Assembly: GCF_033472595.1 (NCBI RefSeq)
Contig: NZ_CP137642.1
Span: 1,612,001-1,676,000 of the forward strand
DNA: 64,000 nucleotides
Reading direction: 5' to 3'
Source: Methanoculleus receptaculi
GTDB taxonomy: Archaea > Halobacteriota > Methanomicrobia > Methanomicrobiales > Methanoculleaceae
The translations under genes and the position numbers were made by a program. How positions within the stretch are numbered: position 1 is the first letter of the stretch; the number at the start of each line of letters is the position of its first letter. The notes under the pieces are model-generated. The model made no database searches. It saw only the letters and a program-made list of their open reading frames with translations, and had not been told where the DNA came from. Positions 8,715-17,657 of this stretch are shown here, piece by piece.

Positions 8715-9846
8715 AGATCTCCTCAATCTCCTCGCGTGAGAGATCGCTCGGGTTTGTTGCCAGGCAGGGGTCAACGTATGCGCGTTCTGCAAGTGCAGGG
8801 ATCATATCCCCGGTGACGCCGAGGCTGGAAAGCGTCCCGGCGACGCCAAGCGACCTGATGAATGACGCCACCACCTCCGCCGGTGCCATCCATTCATCCT
8901 GCTCCCGCCCGATGATCGCACCAATCCGGTCGTATCGGGTGGATGCCGCCTCATAATTGGCCTCGATCACGTCTTCCAGGAGAAGAGCGTTGCACCGGCC
9001 GTGTGCAAGGTCATAGACCCCGCCAAGAGCGTGCGACATCGCGTGAGCCGCACCGAGACTCGCATTGGAGAAGGCAAGACCGGCGTGAAGGCTGGCAAGG
9101 AGGGTCGAGAACCGGAGGTTAAGGTCATCGGGGCTCCTGATAACCGCAGGCAGAGCGGTGCTGGTAAGGCGTATCGCCTCCAGGGCGTGCAGGTCGGTGA
9201 TCGGGGAACTGGCGTTTGAGACGTATGCTTCGATCGCGTGACTGAGGGCGTCTATACCGGTATCCACGGTGAGTTCCCGCGGCATGGTCGTCAGGGGTTC
9301 GGGGTCGAGCAGCGATATGTCGGGTACAAGCGCCTTGGAGATGATGGCCACTTTACGTCTCCCCATCTCGTCCCTGATGATTGCAAACGGGGAGAGATCG
9401 GCGGATGAGCCTGCGGTCGTCGGGACGCATACGAGCGGCGGCGGAAGCTCAGAGACCCGGTCAACACCCTCGAACGCGAGGATATCCCGCCCGCTCACGC
9501 TCACCACCCCGATGCCCTTGGCGCAGTCCATCGGGCTCCCTCCACCGACAGCGACGATCCCGTTGCAGTCTTCAGAACGATAAACCTCCGCCCCTGCCAT
9601 CACCTCACTGGAGCGGGGGTTCGGGGTGACAGAATCAAAGATGGTAAACGAAACCTCGGCTCTGGCCAGGCTCTCCCCGACGGCATCAGCCCACCCCGCC
9701 GCCCTGACCCCGGCGTCGGTGACAAGAAGGACACGCCGCATCCCGAGGTTATGGGCATATCGGCCGGCGAGGCGCAGCGCCCCCTGACCACAGACAAATT
9801 CGGGGGCCACGAACTTTCTAAGTTCAAGTCGGTTTCTCTGATTCAT
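8698..9846 (-). CDS. Iron-containing alcohol dehydrogenase
   Basis: Group III (iron-dependent) alcohol dehydrogenase of 382 aa, NAD(P)-dependent by family. The dinucleotide-binding GGGSPMDCAKG lies near residue 100, and the four metal ligands are present: Asp and His of DALSHAIEAY, His of SHALGG and His of AHGRCNA. The physiological alcohol is unknown; in methanogens such enzymes may use secondary alcohols or make aldehydes. It overlaps the PAS sensor gene downstream, an unusual pairing implying joint expression. Confidence 0.9.
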   Translation of the reverse strand: MNQRNRLELRKFVAPEFVCGQGALRLAGRYAHNLGMRRVLLVTDAGVRAAGWADAVGESLARAEVSFTIFDSVTPNPRSSEVMAGAEVYRSEDCNGIVAVGGGSPMDCAKGIGVVSVSGRDILAFEGVDRVSELPPPLVCVPTTAGSSADLSPFAIIRDEMGRRKVAIISKALVPDISLLDPEPLTTMPRELTVDTGIDALSHAIEAYVSNASSPITDLHALEAIRLTSTALPAVIRSPDDLNLRFSTLLASLHAGLAFSNASLGAAHAMSHALGGVYDLAHGRCNALLLEDVIEANYEAASTRYDRIGAIIGREQDEWMAPAEVVASFIRSLGVAGTLSSLGVTGDMIPALAERAYVDPCLATNPSDLSREEIEEIYERAL

Positions 9847-10187
9847 CCATCACTCACGACCGGGATTCTAATCGTCATCTGGAAACATTCCAGGATTGCA
9901 GGTGGAACTGTTATCCAGTAGTGGTGGGTTGTGTTCATATATATTTTGGCGAAATCCTGTCAGGCGGCAATATACGTTACGATATTTGTTCGGCGGCAAT
10001 CCAGAACCATTTCAGGATTTTTCTGCTGGATCCCGGCTTCAAACATTTGAGACGCTTGAGACACGGCGATCTCGCGCATCCTTGAGAGTTAATCAGACGC
10101 ACGTGGAGGGTGTGCGCAAAAATGCCCCCCTGCCGCCACGCCTCCCTCGTGCCGGGGTGTGGGTTTGCGCATACGATTTATCCCTGA
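9847..10187. other. Intergenic region, AT-rich segment without gene
   Basis: I see no convincing gene. A TATA-like TCATATATATTTTGG is at about 9935-9949, and the phrase CGGCGGCAAT occurs twice in near-identical form (around 9962 and 9988). A GATTTATCCC near 10175 could be the promoter of the PEGA pseudogene. Confidence 0.4.
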
Positions 10188-10570
10188 ACCGAAGAGAGCG
10201 CGGGGTTCACGGCTGTAGAAGAACCGCAGCCGATCTGCACAATCTTTCCTCCCGCCGGGGTGGCGGCAGGATACCACAGTCCTGCCCTCGAGGCGCCCAA
10301 CCGCCCACACGGCGGAGACAACGGATGGTATGCGGTGAACTGCAACGTGAATGGAGCAGATGTCTACTTCGACAACGAGTATAAGGGAACGATCGAGGCC
10401 GGTGTGCTCTTACGTCCCTGTCTACACCACAGGAACGCCCTACCAGACCTTCCGCGTGGAGAAAGACGGCTACACAACATACTATGGGGAGGTCACCTCT
10501 GTTCCGGGCAAAGGAGAGGTATTTGGCCTCTACGCGGGCACCAAACTCGAACCTTTTCCCCAGAGCCGTT
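10188..10570 (+). pseudogene. PEGA-domain surface protein, frameshifted
   Basis: A PEGA-like beta domain is readable across two frames: GGDNGWYAVNCNVNGADVYF and the following KGTIEAG in one, then YVPVYTTGTPYQTFRVEKDG and YTTYYGEVTSVPGKGEVFGL in another. The break is an extra T near 10408. No start codon or signal peptide is found in the first frame, which is closed upstream at 10185. PEGA proteins are cell-surface proteins, abundant in Methanomicrobiales. After about 10570 the frame no longer resembles the family. Confidence 0.7.
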
Positions 10571-10863
10571 CGTACTGCCGGCAACCGCACAGGAGCGCAA
10601 AAGGCGACTCGACGCCTCATCGCTGCGACTCTCGCCGTTCCAGAACAGGCTCTTCCCCCATACCGTTCCGTGGCATCGCCGATCGCTCTCCACCAGCACG
10701 ATGAGACCCGTTTCGGGCCCGCCAGGGCGATTGGGAAAGAGATATACAGTCGCGCGACCATCTCCCTCTATAACGCTGCCCCGCGGGCGAGAAAGATCGC
10801 GACTGCGGAACATACCGGGAACAGAAAAACCGGTGCCGCCAGGTGAGAGAAGGGCTGATCCAG

Positions 10864-11760
10864 ATGCGATGTCCAAACTGTGGCTATGAGGATGAGGGGA
10901 GATACTGCAGCAACTGCGGCAGCCCCCTCCTGCACCAACCTGCCGAGTCTGCCCCGGATAAGGGAGAATGGTATGACCGATGCCCTGCATGCAGAGCCGG
11001 TCGCCTCTCAAAGGCCGTCAGCAGGGGATTCCTGGGTTTGACGAGCACAGAGTCGTATTCGTGCCCGAACTGCGGAGCGGTCTTCACACGGGAAGGCAGC
11101 AACAGATTCAAACTCTCGAGCATCTCCGATACCTCAAGACCTGCATGGCGCGACTACGCCAACCATACGCTGAGCGATCTGGAGTGGAAGCGTATCGCCG
11201 GTGGCGGGGTCTCCGATGCCAGACAACGGGAACTCGACCTCGACCACGCCATCACATCAATCGTTGAGGGGCGCACTCAGGCATTGAACGCTGCTGCTAC
11301 CGGTTCGATCGTTCCAAAGAGAGGCGAAAGGCTTCTGGTGACCGTCCCCGGGGTCACCCTGAGCGAGCCGCGCTCCGTGCGGACGACGCATGGAGGCGGT
11401 GGGGGACCGAGTTTTCGCGTCGCAAAAGGTGTCTACATAAGAACCGGGGCGTTTGCTTCCAGGAGCGAGTCACACGAGGAGATACGATCGATCGATTCAG
11501 GCACGCTCAGCCTGACTAACAAACGCCTGGTGTTTGCGGGGCAGAAACGGACGAAGAGCATCAACCTGGGAAAGATCGTCTCGATAAAGCCCTTCAAGGA
11601 CGGGATCTCCATCAACCGCGAGGGGAAACAGAAGACAGAGTATTACTCGGGCCTGGATAACGCCGTCCTGCGGTTCAGCATCGAGGGTAGGGACTACGAA
11701 GAACCGCTCTCGGGCGCGATCCTTGCCCGCCTGATCGAGGGGCTGCTCAAAACCGAGTGA
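10864..11760 (+). CDS. Double zinc-ribbon protein with PH-like C-terminal domain
   Basis: Protein of 298 aa, not assigned to a named family. It begins directly with a zinc ribbon (MRCPNCGYEDEGRYCSNCG), and a second four-cysteine ribbon (CPACRAG ... CPNCGAVF) follows at about residues 40-80. The C-terminal half has the strand-rich pattern TLSLTNKRLVFAG ... GKIVSIKPF ... GISINREG typical of bacterial PH/GRAM-like domains. Role unknown, perhaps binding RNA, protein or lipid. A GTG at 10843 would add 7 residues; the ATG is preferred because the ribbon starts there. Confidence 0.75.
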   Translation: MRCPNCGYEDEGRYCSNCGSPLLHQPAESAPDKGEWYDRCPACRAGRLSKAVSRGFLGLTSTESYSCPNCGAVFTREGSNRFKLSSISDTSRPAWRDYANHTLSDLEWKRIAGGGVSDARQRELDLDHAITSIVEGRTQALNAAATGSIVPKRGERLLVTVPGVTLSEPRSVRTTHGGGGGPSFRVAKGVYIRTGAFASRSESHEEIRSIDSGTLSLTNKRLVFAGQKRTKSINLGKIVSIKPFKDGISINREGKQKTEYYSGLDNAVLRFSIEGRDYEEPLSGAILARLIEGLLKTE

Positions 11761-11768
11761 GAGCAGGG

Positions 11769-12068
11769 TCAACCGCGGGACTCGTCCATCCTGGCCCTCA
11801 TCTCCTTTGCCCTGGCGATGAGGTACTCCAGTTCGGAGAGTTCGCCGGTACTTCCACAGGCGCCCATGCTGCACGCCTTATCGTGCAGCGTCCAGCATTC
11901 CTGCTCGATCTGTTTGAGTTCGTCCATCGTGTAGCGATGATACCTGGCAAGGATGTCCCCATATTTGCGGACGAACGCGGCGATCTCCTCAAGGAGAGCC
12001 TTCCGATCAGTCCGCGGCCCCGGCGCCCCAGCAGAACACCGGTCAGCCCCGGAATTGCTGCGTTCCAT
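11769..12068 (-). CDS. Small helical protein of unknown function
   Basis: A 99-aa protein with a poorly ordered first 20 residues and then amphipathic helices (ALLEEIAAFVRKYGDILARY, ELSELEYLIARAKEMRARM). Two cysteines sit in KACSMGACG. The ATG has AGAGGT 6 nt upstream, supporting translation. I do not recognise a family. It is convergent with the zinc-ribbon gene, 8 nt apart. Confidence 0.6.
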   Translation of the reverse strand: MERSNSGADRCSAGAPGPRTDRKALLEEIAAFVRKYGDILARYHRYTMDELKQIEQECWTLHDKACSMGACGSTGELSELEYLIARAKEMRARMDESRG

Positions 12069-12277
12069 GATGATACCTCTTTGCCAGAGGAGGAGTTAGC
12101 CTTTCCGGAAGTGGGGTGATGGTGCTCTCTCCGGCAGAAGGCGGGACGCGTTCCAGGACAAAAAACCCGCGGGTGCAGTCGATCGCTCCTGATTGAAGAG
12201 GGGTGCGGAGCGCCACGGGGAGCAGAAGGTTTGAATGACATCCTCACGGCCGCATACCGGGGCAGAATATGGGGGTA

Positions 12278-12645
12278 TCAAAAGTATGTCCCGCCCCGCT
12301 CGAACGCCTCCCTGCGGTCGCGGGCCATCTGCAGCAGCGTCTCTTCGATCTCCGGTCTGCCGAGGATATGCCCCTGCCAGAGTTCGGTGTAGGGGTGTTC
12401 AGGCACGACGATGATCCCCTTATGCTCCGCGACCCGGTCCAGGATAAGCGTCGTCGGGAATCCTCAGTTCGCCGTGCGCCTGGCCATCGATACCCTTATT
12501 GAAGATAGGAGTCGCTATGTTCGCCGGGCAGATCGTCGAGAAGTAGAGACCCCTATCCGCATACTCGTACCTCAGGCATTCGGTCAGCCCCGTGACGCCG
12601 TAGTTTGTGAGGGAGTAGAGCGCCTGGAACGGAGGCAGAGCGATC
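12278..12645 (-). pseudogene. Short-chain dehydrogenase, C-terminal fragment
   Basis: Remains of an NAD(P)-dependent SDR. The catalytic region is recognisable as YSLTNYGVTGLTECLRYEYA, where the usual YxxxK has Asn in place of Lys, followed by STICPANIATPIF. After GELRIPDD the frame changes to ILDRVAEHKGIIVVPEHPYT and runs to a stop at 12278. The N-terminal Rossmann half is missing: at about 12640 the sequence passes into another truncated gene on the opposite strand. Loss of the catalytic Lys, a frameshift and the truncation all indicate a dead gene. Confidence 0.8.
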
Positions 12646-13119
12646 CTGTTCTCCCCGGACGGGCAGCTCGGGCTGCTGCTCGTCATCATGGCCATCCAGA
12701 TGCTTGCACTGGGAGAGACGCCAATCGGCCACTACAGGTGCTCGCACCTGCTTCTCGCCATCGGGATCGCGTTCGCCTCGAGGGAGATCTCCTCGTGCAT
12801 CGTTCCCGGCATCCTGACCGACGTGATCCGGGTGCTCCTTGCGATCCTGAACATCGCCGGGGGAGCAATTCTCCTTGCAAAACGGTTCCTCCCGATCTCG
12901 CAGGGTGCCGGCAACGCTGCGGCCGCCGTTCCGGCCTCTCTCATGCCGACCTTCAAGAGACTTGTCGCCACCCAGACGGTGTTGAACGTTGTATCGATAT
13001 CGTTTGGCATCAGCATGCTGCTGCCGGGCCTCATCCCGGGCATGGTCATTGCGGGGATCGTCGTGATCAACGGCCTGCTCCTCTTTGCGCTGGCGGCCAT
13101 CCTTATGAAAGTGGTTTGA
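12640..13119 (+). pseudogene. Membrane protein, 5'-truncated
   Basis: The frame is open from the deletion junction (ILFSPDGQLGLLLVIMAIQM) and continues for about 158 residues. Hydrophobic segments are around LLLAIGIAFAS, VIRVLLAILNIAGGAILLAK, TVLNVVSISFGISML and IPGMVIAGIVVINGLLLFAL. The upstream hydrophobic start is missing, so I treat it as a truncated gene; an internal ATG at 12688 could still give a 143-aa product. Family not recognised. Confidence 0.55.
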
Positions 13120-13182
13120 CCGCCGCAGGCGGCATCAATACAACCATGCTCCGCTGCCGGAAGAAGCGCTTGAGAAGACGTA

Positions 13183-13267
13183 TGCGAGGGGTGAGATTTG
13201 AACTCACGAACTCCTGCGAGACTGGACCCTGAATCCAGCGCCTTTGACCTGGCTTGGCAACCCTCGC
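13183..13267 (-). tRNA. tRNA-Leu (anticodon CAG)
   Basis: Class II tRNA of 85 nt on the minus strand with a long variable arm. Acceptor GCGAGGG pairs with CCCTCGC, the anticodon loop is TTCAGGG between CTGGA and TCCAG, giving CAG, and the T-loop is TTCAAAT. Discriminator A as expected for Leu. No intron, no encoded CCA. Confidence 0.95.
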
Positions 13268-13345
13268 GCCAACAAACCCTGCCGCCGACCACTCACGACA
13301 GTCTTTGCGCCTGATATTGTGGGAGGTCAAAGAAAATAAATGTAA

Positions 13346-15043
13346 TCACTCCTCTCTGGCAGAGGAGTTCCGGGAGTTGTTCTCCATGAACCGCTTCATC
13401 TCGAGTTCACGCAGTTCGTGCCGCCTGATCTTGCCGGAGATCGTCTTCGGGAGCGACTCCACAAACTCGACCCTGCGGGGATACTTGTAGGGCGCCGTCA
13501 CCCGTTTGACGTAGCGCTGGATGTCCTTCACCAGCGCCTCCGAGGGCTTGTAGCCGGGTTTCAAGACGATGAAGGCCTTCACGACCATCCCCCGGATCAC
13601 GTCGGGCGACCCGACAACCGCCGCCTCCTGGACCGCGGGGTGCTCCATAAGGGCGCTCTCAACCTCAAACGGCCCGATCCGGTATCCTGACGACTTGATG
13701 ACGTCATCATCACGCCCGATGAACCAGAAGTAGCCGTCCTCGTCCATCCGTGCTTTGTCGCCGGTGTAGTAGAACCCGTTCTGGAACGCCCTGCGGTTCT
13801 CCTCCTCGCTGGCGTCCAGGTAACCGCGGAAGAGCCCCACGGGCCGGGGGTTGAGCCTGATCGCTATCCGCCCCTCCTCCATGGGACCGACCGGTCTGCC
13901 CTCGTCGTCGTGGAGTTCGATATGCCATCCGGGCATGGGCCTCCCCATCGAACCGGGTTTGACCTTCATGCCGGGAAGCGTCCCTATACAGAGCACAGTC
14001 TCGGTCTGGCCGTAGCCTTCGTAGATCGTCTTGCCCGTTCCTTCCTCCCAGGCCCTGATAACCTCGGGATTGAGCGCCTCGCCAGCGCTGCAGCAGTGGC
14101 GCAACTCGGCGAGATCGAACTTGTCGAGGTCGGCCAGGATCAGCATCCTGTAGATGGTCGGGGGGCAGCAGAACGTCGTCACGCCATACTTCTCCAGGAG
14201 CGGCAGGATCTCGGTGGGGTTGAACTTCCCGCGGATATCATATACAAATATGCAGGCACCAACGATCCACTGGCCGAAGAGTTTTCCCCAGGCGCTCTTC
14301 CCCCAGCCGGTATCGGAGAGTGTCAGGTGGAGGTCGTTCGGGTGCAGGTCGTGCCACAACTGCGCCGTGACGATGTGCCCGAGGGGGTAGGAGTGGTCAT
14401 GGAGCACCATCTTCGGTTCGCCGGTGGTGCCGGAGGTGAAGAAGATCAGGAGAGGGTCGGTCGATTTCGTCCGGTGCATTCCGGGCAGGTTCACCAGTTT
14501 GTAGGAGCATGGGGCGGGGTAGTCGAGCTCGACAGGGTAGCTGACCCAGCCATCCCGTTTGCCGTCGATCATTAGCATCGCCTCGAGCGAGGGGCACTCG
14601 TCACGGATCTCCTCGACCTTCTCTGCGTGCTCGGCCATGGTTATGACCATCTTGATCCCGGCAGCCTGTATACGGTATTTCAGGTCCTTTGGGGTCAGCA
14701 TCGTCGTTGCGGGGCAGTAGACCGCTCCGAGTTTTATGAGGGCTATGACAAATATCCACCATTCTGGGACCCGGGGGAGCATCAGCATCACACGATCGCC
14801 TTTCTTGATCCCGTATTTCAGGCAGATGTTGACGGCCTGGTTCGAGAGGCGCATCATGTCAAAAAAAGTGTATTTCTTCTCGTTTCCTTTCTGGTCAACC
14901 CAGATCATTGCCAGTTTGTTCCGGTCATTCTTTGCCCAGGCGTCGACCACATCAAACCCAAAGTTATAGTATTCAGGGACATCTATCCTGAAATTGGCAC
15001 AGAGTTCTTCGTAGGAGGGTCGGTTTTGCTCTACATCAGCCAT
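13346..15043 (-). CDS. AMP-forming acyl-CoA synthetase (medium-chain ACSM/acetyl-CoA synthetase type)
   Basis: ATP-dependent acid:CoA ligase of 565 aa. The P-loop-like motif TSGTTGEPK is near residue 215, the A5 motif YEGYGQTE near 355, YTGDKARMDEDGYFWFIGR near 435 and the C-terminal catalytic lysine in PKTISGKIRRHELR. Overall resemblance is to medium-chain acyl-CoA synthetases rather than classical acetyl-CoA synthetase, so the acid is uncertain. A GTG at 15067 is in frame, but a TTTAAACC box near 15075 and AGGGAT before the ATG favour 15043. Confidence 0.9.
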   Translation of the reverse strand: MADVEQNRPSYEELCANFRIDVPEYYNFGFDVVDAWAKNDRNKLAMIWVDQKGNEKKYTFFDMMRLSNQAVNICLKYGIKKGDRVMLMLPRVPEWWIFVIALIKLGAVYCPATTMLTPKDLKYRIQAAGIKMVITMAEHAEKVEEIRDECPSLEAMLMIDGKRDGWVSYPVELDYPAPCSYKLVNLPGMHRTKSTDPLLIFFTSGTTGEPKMVLHDHSYPLGHIVTAQLWHDLHPNDLHLTLSDTGWGKSAWGKLFGQWIVGACIFVYDIRGKFNPTEILPLLEKYGVTTFCCPPTIYRMLILADLDKFDLAELRHCCSAGEALNPEVIRAWEEGTGKTIYEGYGQTETVLCIGTLPGMKVKPGSMGRPMPGWHIELHDDEGRPVGPMEEGRIAIRLNPRPVGLFRGYLDASEEENRRAFQNGFYYTGDKARMDEDGYFWFIGRDDDVIKSSGYRIGPFEVESALMEHPAVQEAAVVGSPDVIRGMVVKAFIVLKPGYKPSEALVKDIQRYVKRVTAPYKYPRRVEFVESLPKTISGKIRRHELRELEMKRFMENNSRNSSAREE

Positions 15044-15120
15044 AACGCGATCCCTTAGAGGTTGCACGTTTATGGTTTAAAGGATTCACTAAATGAAAAC
15101 ACCGAGGCCATCAAACCAAT

Positions 15121-15600
15121 ACTTCCAGGCTGGGATGGATTCCGGGGGTGGTTGCATTGCCACGCACCAACTCCTATCCGGAGCCGGGGTGGTGGCCTGG
15201 GTTTTTATGAGACTGCTCGCGCCGTTTTCATGTGGCCTCCGGGAGCATGTCAGGAGAGGGGAGGGAGCGTCCCATCCCCCATCCCACGGCGAGCCCCCAC
15301 CCGGGGTGGCGATTCCCTATCGATATGGTGTTCGGGGAGAGCATCCCCTCAGCCGGTTCCCGGTGAGAGACTTCCCCGAAATCCTGTTTCCCGTCCCCTG
15401 ACACGGCCATCGGGTCAATAGCCATGCACTGCCCGCCCCCACGCAGGGGGCGGGGGTGTTTCCAGAGGTAAAAACGGTGTCGCGGTGAAACGCATGAGAC
15501 AGGGGAAAGGGGCGCTGGCGGTGGTCGGCCGCAAAAGATGTTTAACGCGGTGGTGGTTCGAGGGCACCAAGCCATGAACGAAGTGGTTTGCTGAGTCCCG
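15121..15600 (+). repeat. Dispersed intergenic repeat, copy 2 (longest)
   Basis: Occupies most of the 921-base gap between the acyl-CoA synthetase and tbp. It contains all blocks of the family in order: GGATTCCGGGGGTGG, GGGTTTTTATGAGAC, GGCGATTCCC (15308), GGTGAGAGACTTCC, CATGCACTGCCCGCC (15423), and GCAAAAGATGTTTAACGCGG followed by TGGTGG (15531). A GGCGGG-rich hairpin lies at 15432-15453. No conserved reading frame is seen. From 15600 to about 15935 I see nothing recognisable. Confidence 0.7.
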
Positions 15601-15938
15601 CAATTGCCATAAAGACCTGCTATGAAAAGATGCAGAGGGCCGCGCCGCTTCAGAGTATGGACAGCAACCATCAAGCAAGTGAACTTTTGACACACCCGAA
15701 TACACCCCGTGAACTCTTTCGTCGACCAGCCGCGCTCTTTCGATGGATAGGCAGTAGTGTGTGGCGATTCCAATGAATGCGGCGTTCGGGACGCAGATGA
15801 AACTTCTGCGGATCTAACGGGAAACCAACGAAGAACACCCCTCTCCGGAATGGCGTCTTGCAAAAAGAACCAGGGCACAACCTGAAGGTATACCGGTCTG
15901 ATGCCCTCCCGTTTGGGAGCAGCCACACATTACTATTA

Positions 15939-15948
15939 TGGTATAAAA
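15939..15948 (+). promoter_or_regulatory. TATA box of tbp
   Basis: GTATAAAAAA lies about 22 nt before the ATG at 15965, so the tbp transcript is probably leaderless or nearly so. Confidence 0.6.
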
Positions 15949-15964
15949 AATGATACTAATATCG

Positions 15965-16519
15965 ATGGATGAGAAGGGATACGAGTCACTAAAAATTGAG
16001 AACATTGTCGCCTCCGGTGTGATCGCAGATGCTATCGACCTTGAAAGCGTATCCGGGAAGATAAAAAACTGCGAGCTGAACACCAAGCGGTTCCCAGGAG
16101 CTGTCTACCGCATCGAGAAGCCAAAGATCGCATCCCTGATCTTCTCCTCTGGTAAAGTGGTTCTCACAGGAATCAGGAGACCGGAAGACCTTCAGGACGG
16201 CCTTGAAATCATCATGCGTTCGCTCCGTGATGCTGGTGTCGACACCTACAGCGAACCTCAGGTCGCCGTCACGAACATAGTCTGCTCTTACGATATGGGC
16301 AAGTACATCAACTTAAACAAGGTGGTCATCACACTGAACCTTGAGAACATCGAGTATGAACCCGAACAGTTCCCTGGACTTGTATACCGCATCGATGACC
16401 CGAAGATCGTTGCCCTTCTCTTCAGTTCCGGGAAGATCATCCTGACCGGCGGAAAGAGGATCGAGGATGTCAAGAGAGGGCTCGATTTCCTCGAGCAGCG
16501 GCTCGAGACTATCCTCTGA
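15965..16519 (+). CDS. tbp: TATA-box-binding protein
   Basis: General transcription factor TBP, 184 aa, with two pseudo-symmetrical repeats: repeat 1 has FPGAVYRIEKPKIASLIFSS and repeat 2 FPGLVYRIDDPKIVALLFSS, each followed by GK(V/I)(V/I)LTG. It bends the promoter TATA box and recruits TFB and RNA polymerase. An upstream in-frame ATA-rich extension is possible, but the ATG at 15965 with the TATA box ~22 nt upstream is preferred. The gene stands alone. Confidence 0.97.
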   Translation: MDEKGYESLKIENIVASGVIADAIDLESVSGKIKNCELNTKRFPGAVYRIEKPKIASLIFSSGKVVLTGIRRPEDLQDGLEIIMRSLRDAGVDTYSEPQVAVTNIVCSYDMGKYINLNKVVITLNLENIEYEPEQFPGLVYRIDDPKIVALLFSSGKIILTGGKRIEDVKRGLDFLEQRLETIL

Positions 16520-16546
16520 GAGGGTTTTGACTCACCGATCAAACAT

Positions 16547-16582
16547 GCAGGAAGCTCACCCCTTTAGGGGTGGGTAGTTGAC
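16547..16582 (+). mobile_element. Solo IS605-type right-end (omega-RNA end-like) remnant
   Basis: GCAGGAAGC, a stem CACCCC-TTTA-GGGGTG, then GTAGTTGAC. The same architecture (GCAGGAAGC, GC-rich hairpin, GTAGTTCAC) marks the right end of the tnpB element at 39937-39973. No transposase gene is nearby, so this is an isolated end or a minimal element. Confidence 0.6.
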
Positions 16583-16619
16583 CATCCACAACCCCCCGCG
16601 ACCCACCGCCTGCCATATC

Positions 16620-16641
16620 AAGAACCGCCGCCCGCGGTTCT
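16620..16641. other. Short inverted repeat
   Basis: AGAACCG and CGGTTCT flank a GC spacer between the tbp gene and the convergent proX gene; it may act as a shared termination signal, though no T-run follows directly. Confidence 0.3.
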
Positions 16642-16787
16642 TCCAGGTGATCACGGTCTTGAGGGTTCAGATCAGATATTCTGTGAGTGCTCTCGAACCG
16701 CTGGAAAAACTACATGATGCCCACAAGGCCACATGCATACCAGATGAAAATATCTAGAGAGCCATTTTCATACAAAAATAGAGGGAA

Positions 16788-17657
16788 TTATGCTTTCCCG
16801 AGCCAGAGATCGACCGTATCGCGGTTGTTCTCGACCCATTTCTTTGCGGCCTCCTCTTCAGGCATGCCGTCCGCGATATCGGTCATGACCGAGGCGATAT
16901 CCTCGCTGGTCCAGCGGAACCGCTGGAGGATGGCATAAGCCTCAGGGTCGTCGGTCTTCAGATCCTTGCGCGCCAGGGTCACAATATCCTCGGCACTGCC
17001 ATAGACACCTTTCGGGTCGTCAAGGAACTTGAGGTCCCAGCGACCGAACTTCCAGTGCGGCGACCACCCGGTCACCACCACCCACTCCTCACTGTTGATG
17101 GCGGAACCCAGCGCCGCGGCCATGCTGGCACTGCTGCTTGCGACCAGTTCGTAGTTGAGGTCATACTCCTCGAGGGCCTGCTCGGTCCGGGTCATGATGC
17201 CCGCACCGGGCTCGATGCCGACTATCCTACCGTCGAACTTATCGGCGACGTCGTTCATCTCCTCGATCGAGTCGATGGTCACGTAAGTCGGGACGACAAG
17301 TCCAATACGTGCCGCACCGGGGATGTTTTCATTGACGTAATCGATCTGGTCGCCGTACTGCTCCCAGTAGTGCTCGTGGGTGTGAGGGAGCCATCCGGTC
17401 GTCGTGAAATCTATTTTACCGCTGGCAAGCCCCTGGTAGAGCGGGCCCGCGTCGACAGCGATCATCTCAACATCGTAGCCAGCCTCCTCAAAGACCTGTT
17501 TCATCACGTTGCTGCTCGCGATGGCACAGTCCCAGGTGACGTAACCGATGCGAATAGTCTTTTTAGGCTCCTCCGTTCCGGTGCAGCCGGCAGATACAAG
17601 GCAGAGCACCAGAATAACGCCCACCAGTGCAAGCAGGCTTCCAATCTTTCGAACCAT
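16788..17657 (-). CDS. Glycine betaine/proline-type ABC transporter substrate-binding lipoprotein
   Basis: Binding protein of about 289 aa of the OpuAC/ProX family, importing a compatible solute for osmoprotection. An N-terminal hydrophobic segment (SLLALVGVILVLCLVSAG) ends in a lipobox-like SAGC, so it is probably anchored outside the membrane through that Cys. The mature protein has IRIGYVTWDCAIASSNV and the aromatic pairs WLPHTH and WSPHWKFGRWDLKF typical of quaternary-amine cages. GGAGGGTGA precedes the ATG by 5 nt. It is last in the operon, separated from the permease gene by 332 nt with a strong hairpin. Confidence 0.9.
   Translation of the reverse strand: MVRKIGSLLALVGVILVLCLVSAGCTGTEEPKKTIRIGYVTWDCAIASSNVMKQVFEEAGYDVEMIAVDAGPLYQGLASGKIDFTTTGWLPHTHEHYWEQYGDQIDYVNENIPGAARIGLVVPTYVTIDSIEEMNDVADKFDGRIVGIEPGAGIMTRTEQALEEYDLNYELVASSSASMAAALGSAINSEEWVVVTGWSPHWKFGRWDLKFLDDPKGVYGSAEDIVTLARKDLKTDDPEAYAILQRFRWTSEDIASVMTDIADGMPEEEAAKKWVENNRDTVDLWLGKA

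Noticed and set aside
15432-15453. GGCGGG-type hairpin considered as a transcription terminator
   Set aside because: No T-run follows and it recurs as a part of the repeat family, so it is treated as part of that repeat.
15228-15926. A 232-codon open frame on the minus strand
   Set aside because: It runs through the dispersed intergenic repeat, has no family resemblance, and its composition is that of a GC-rich shadow frame.
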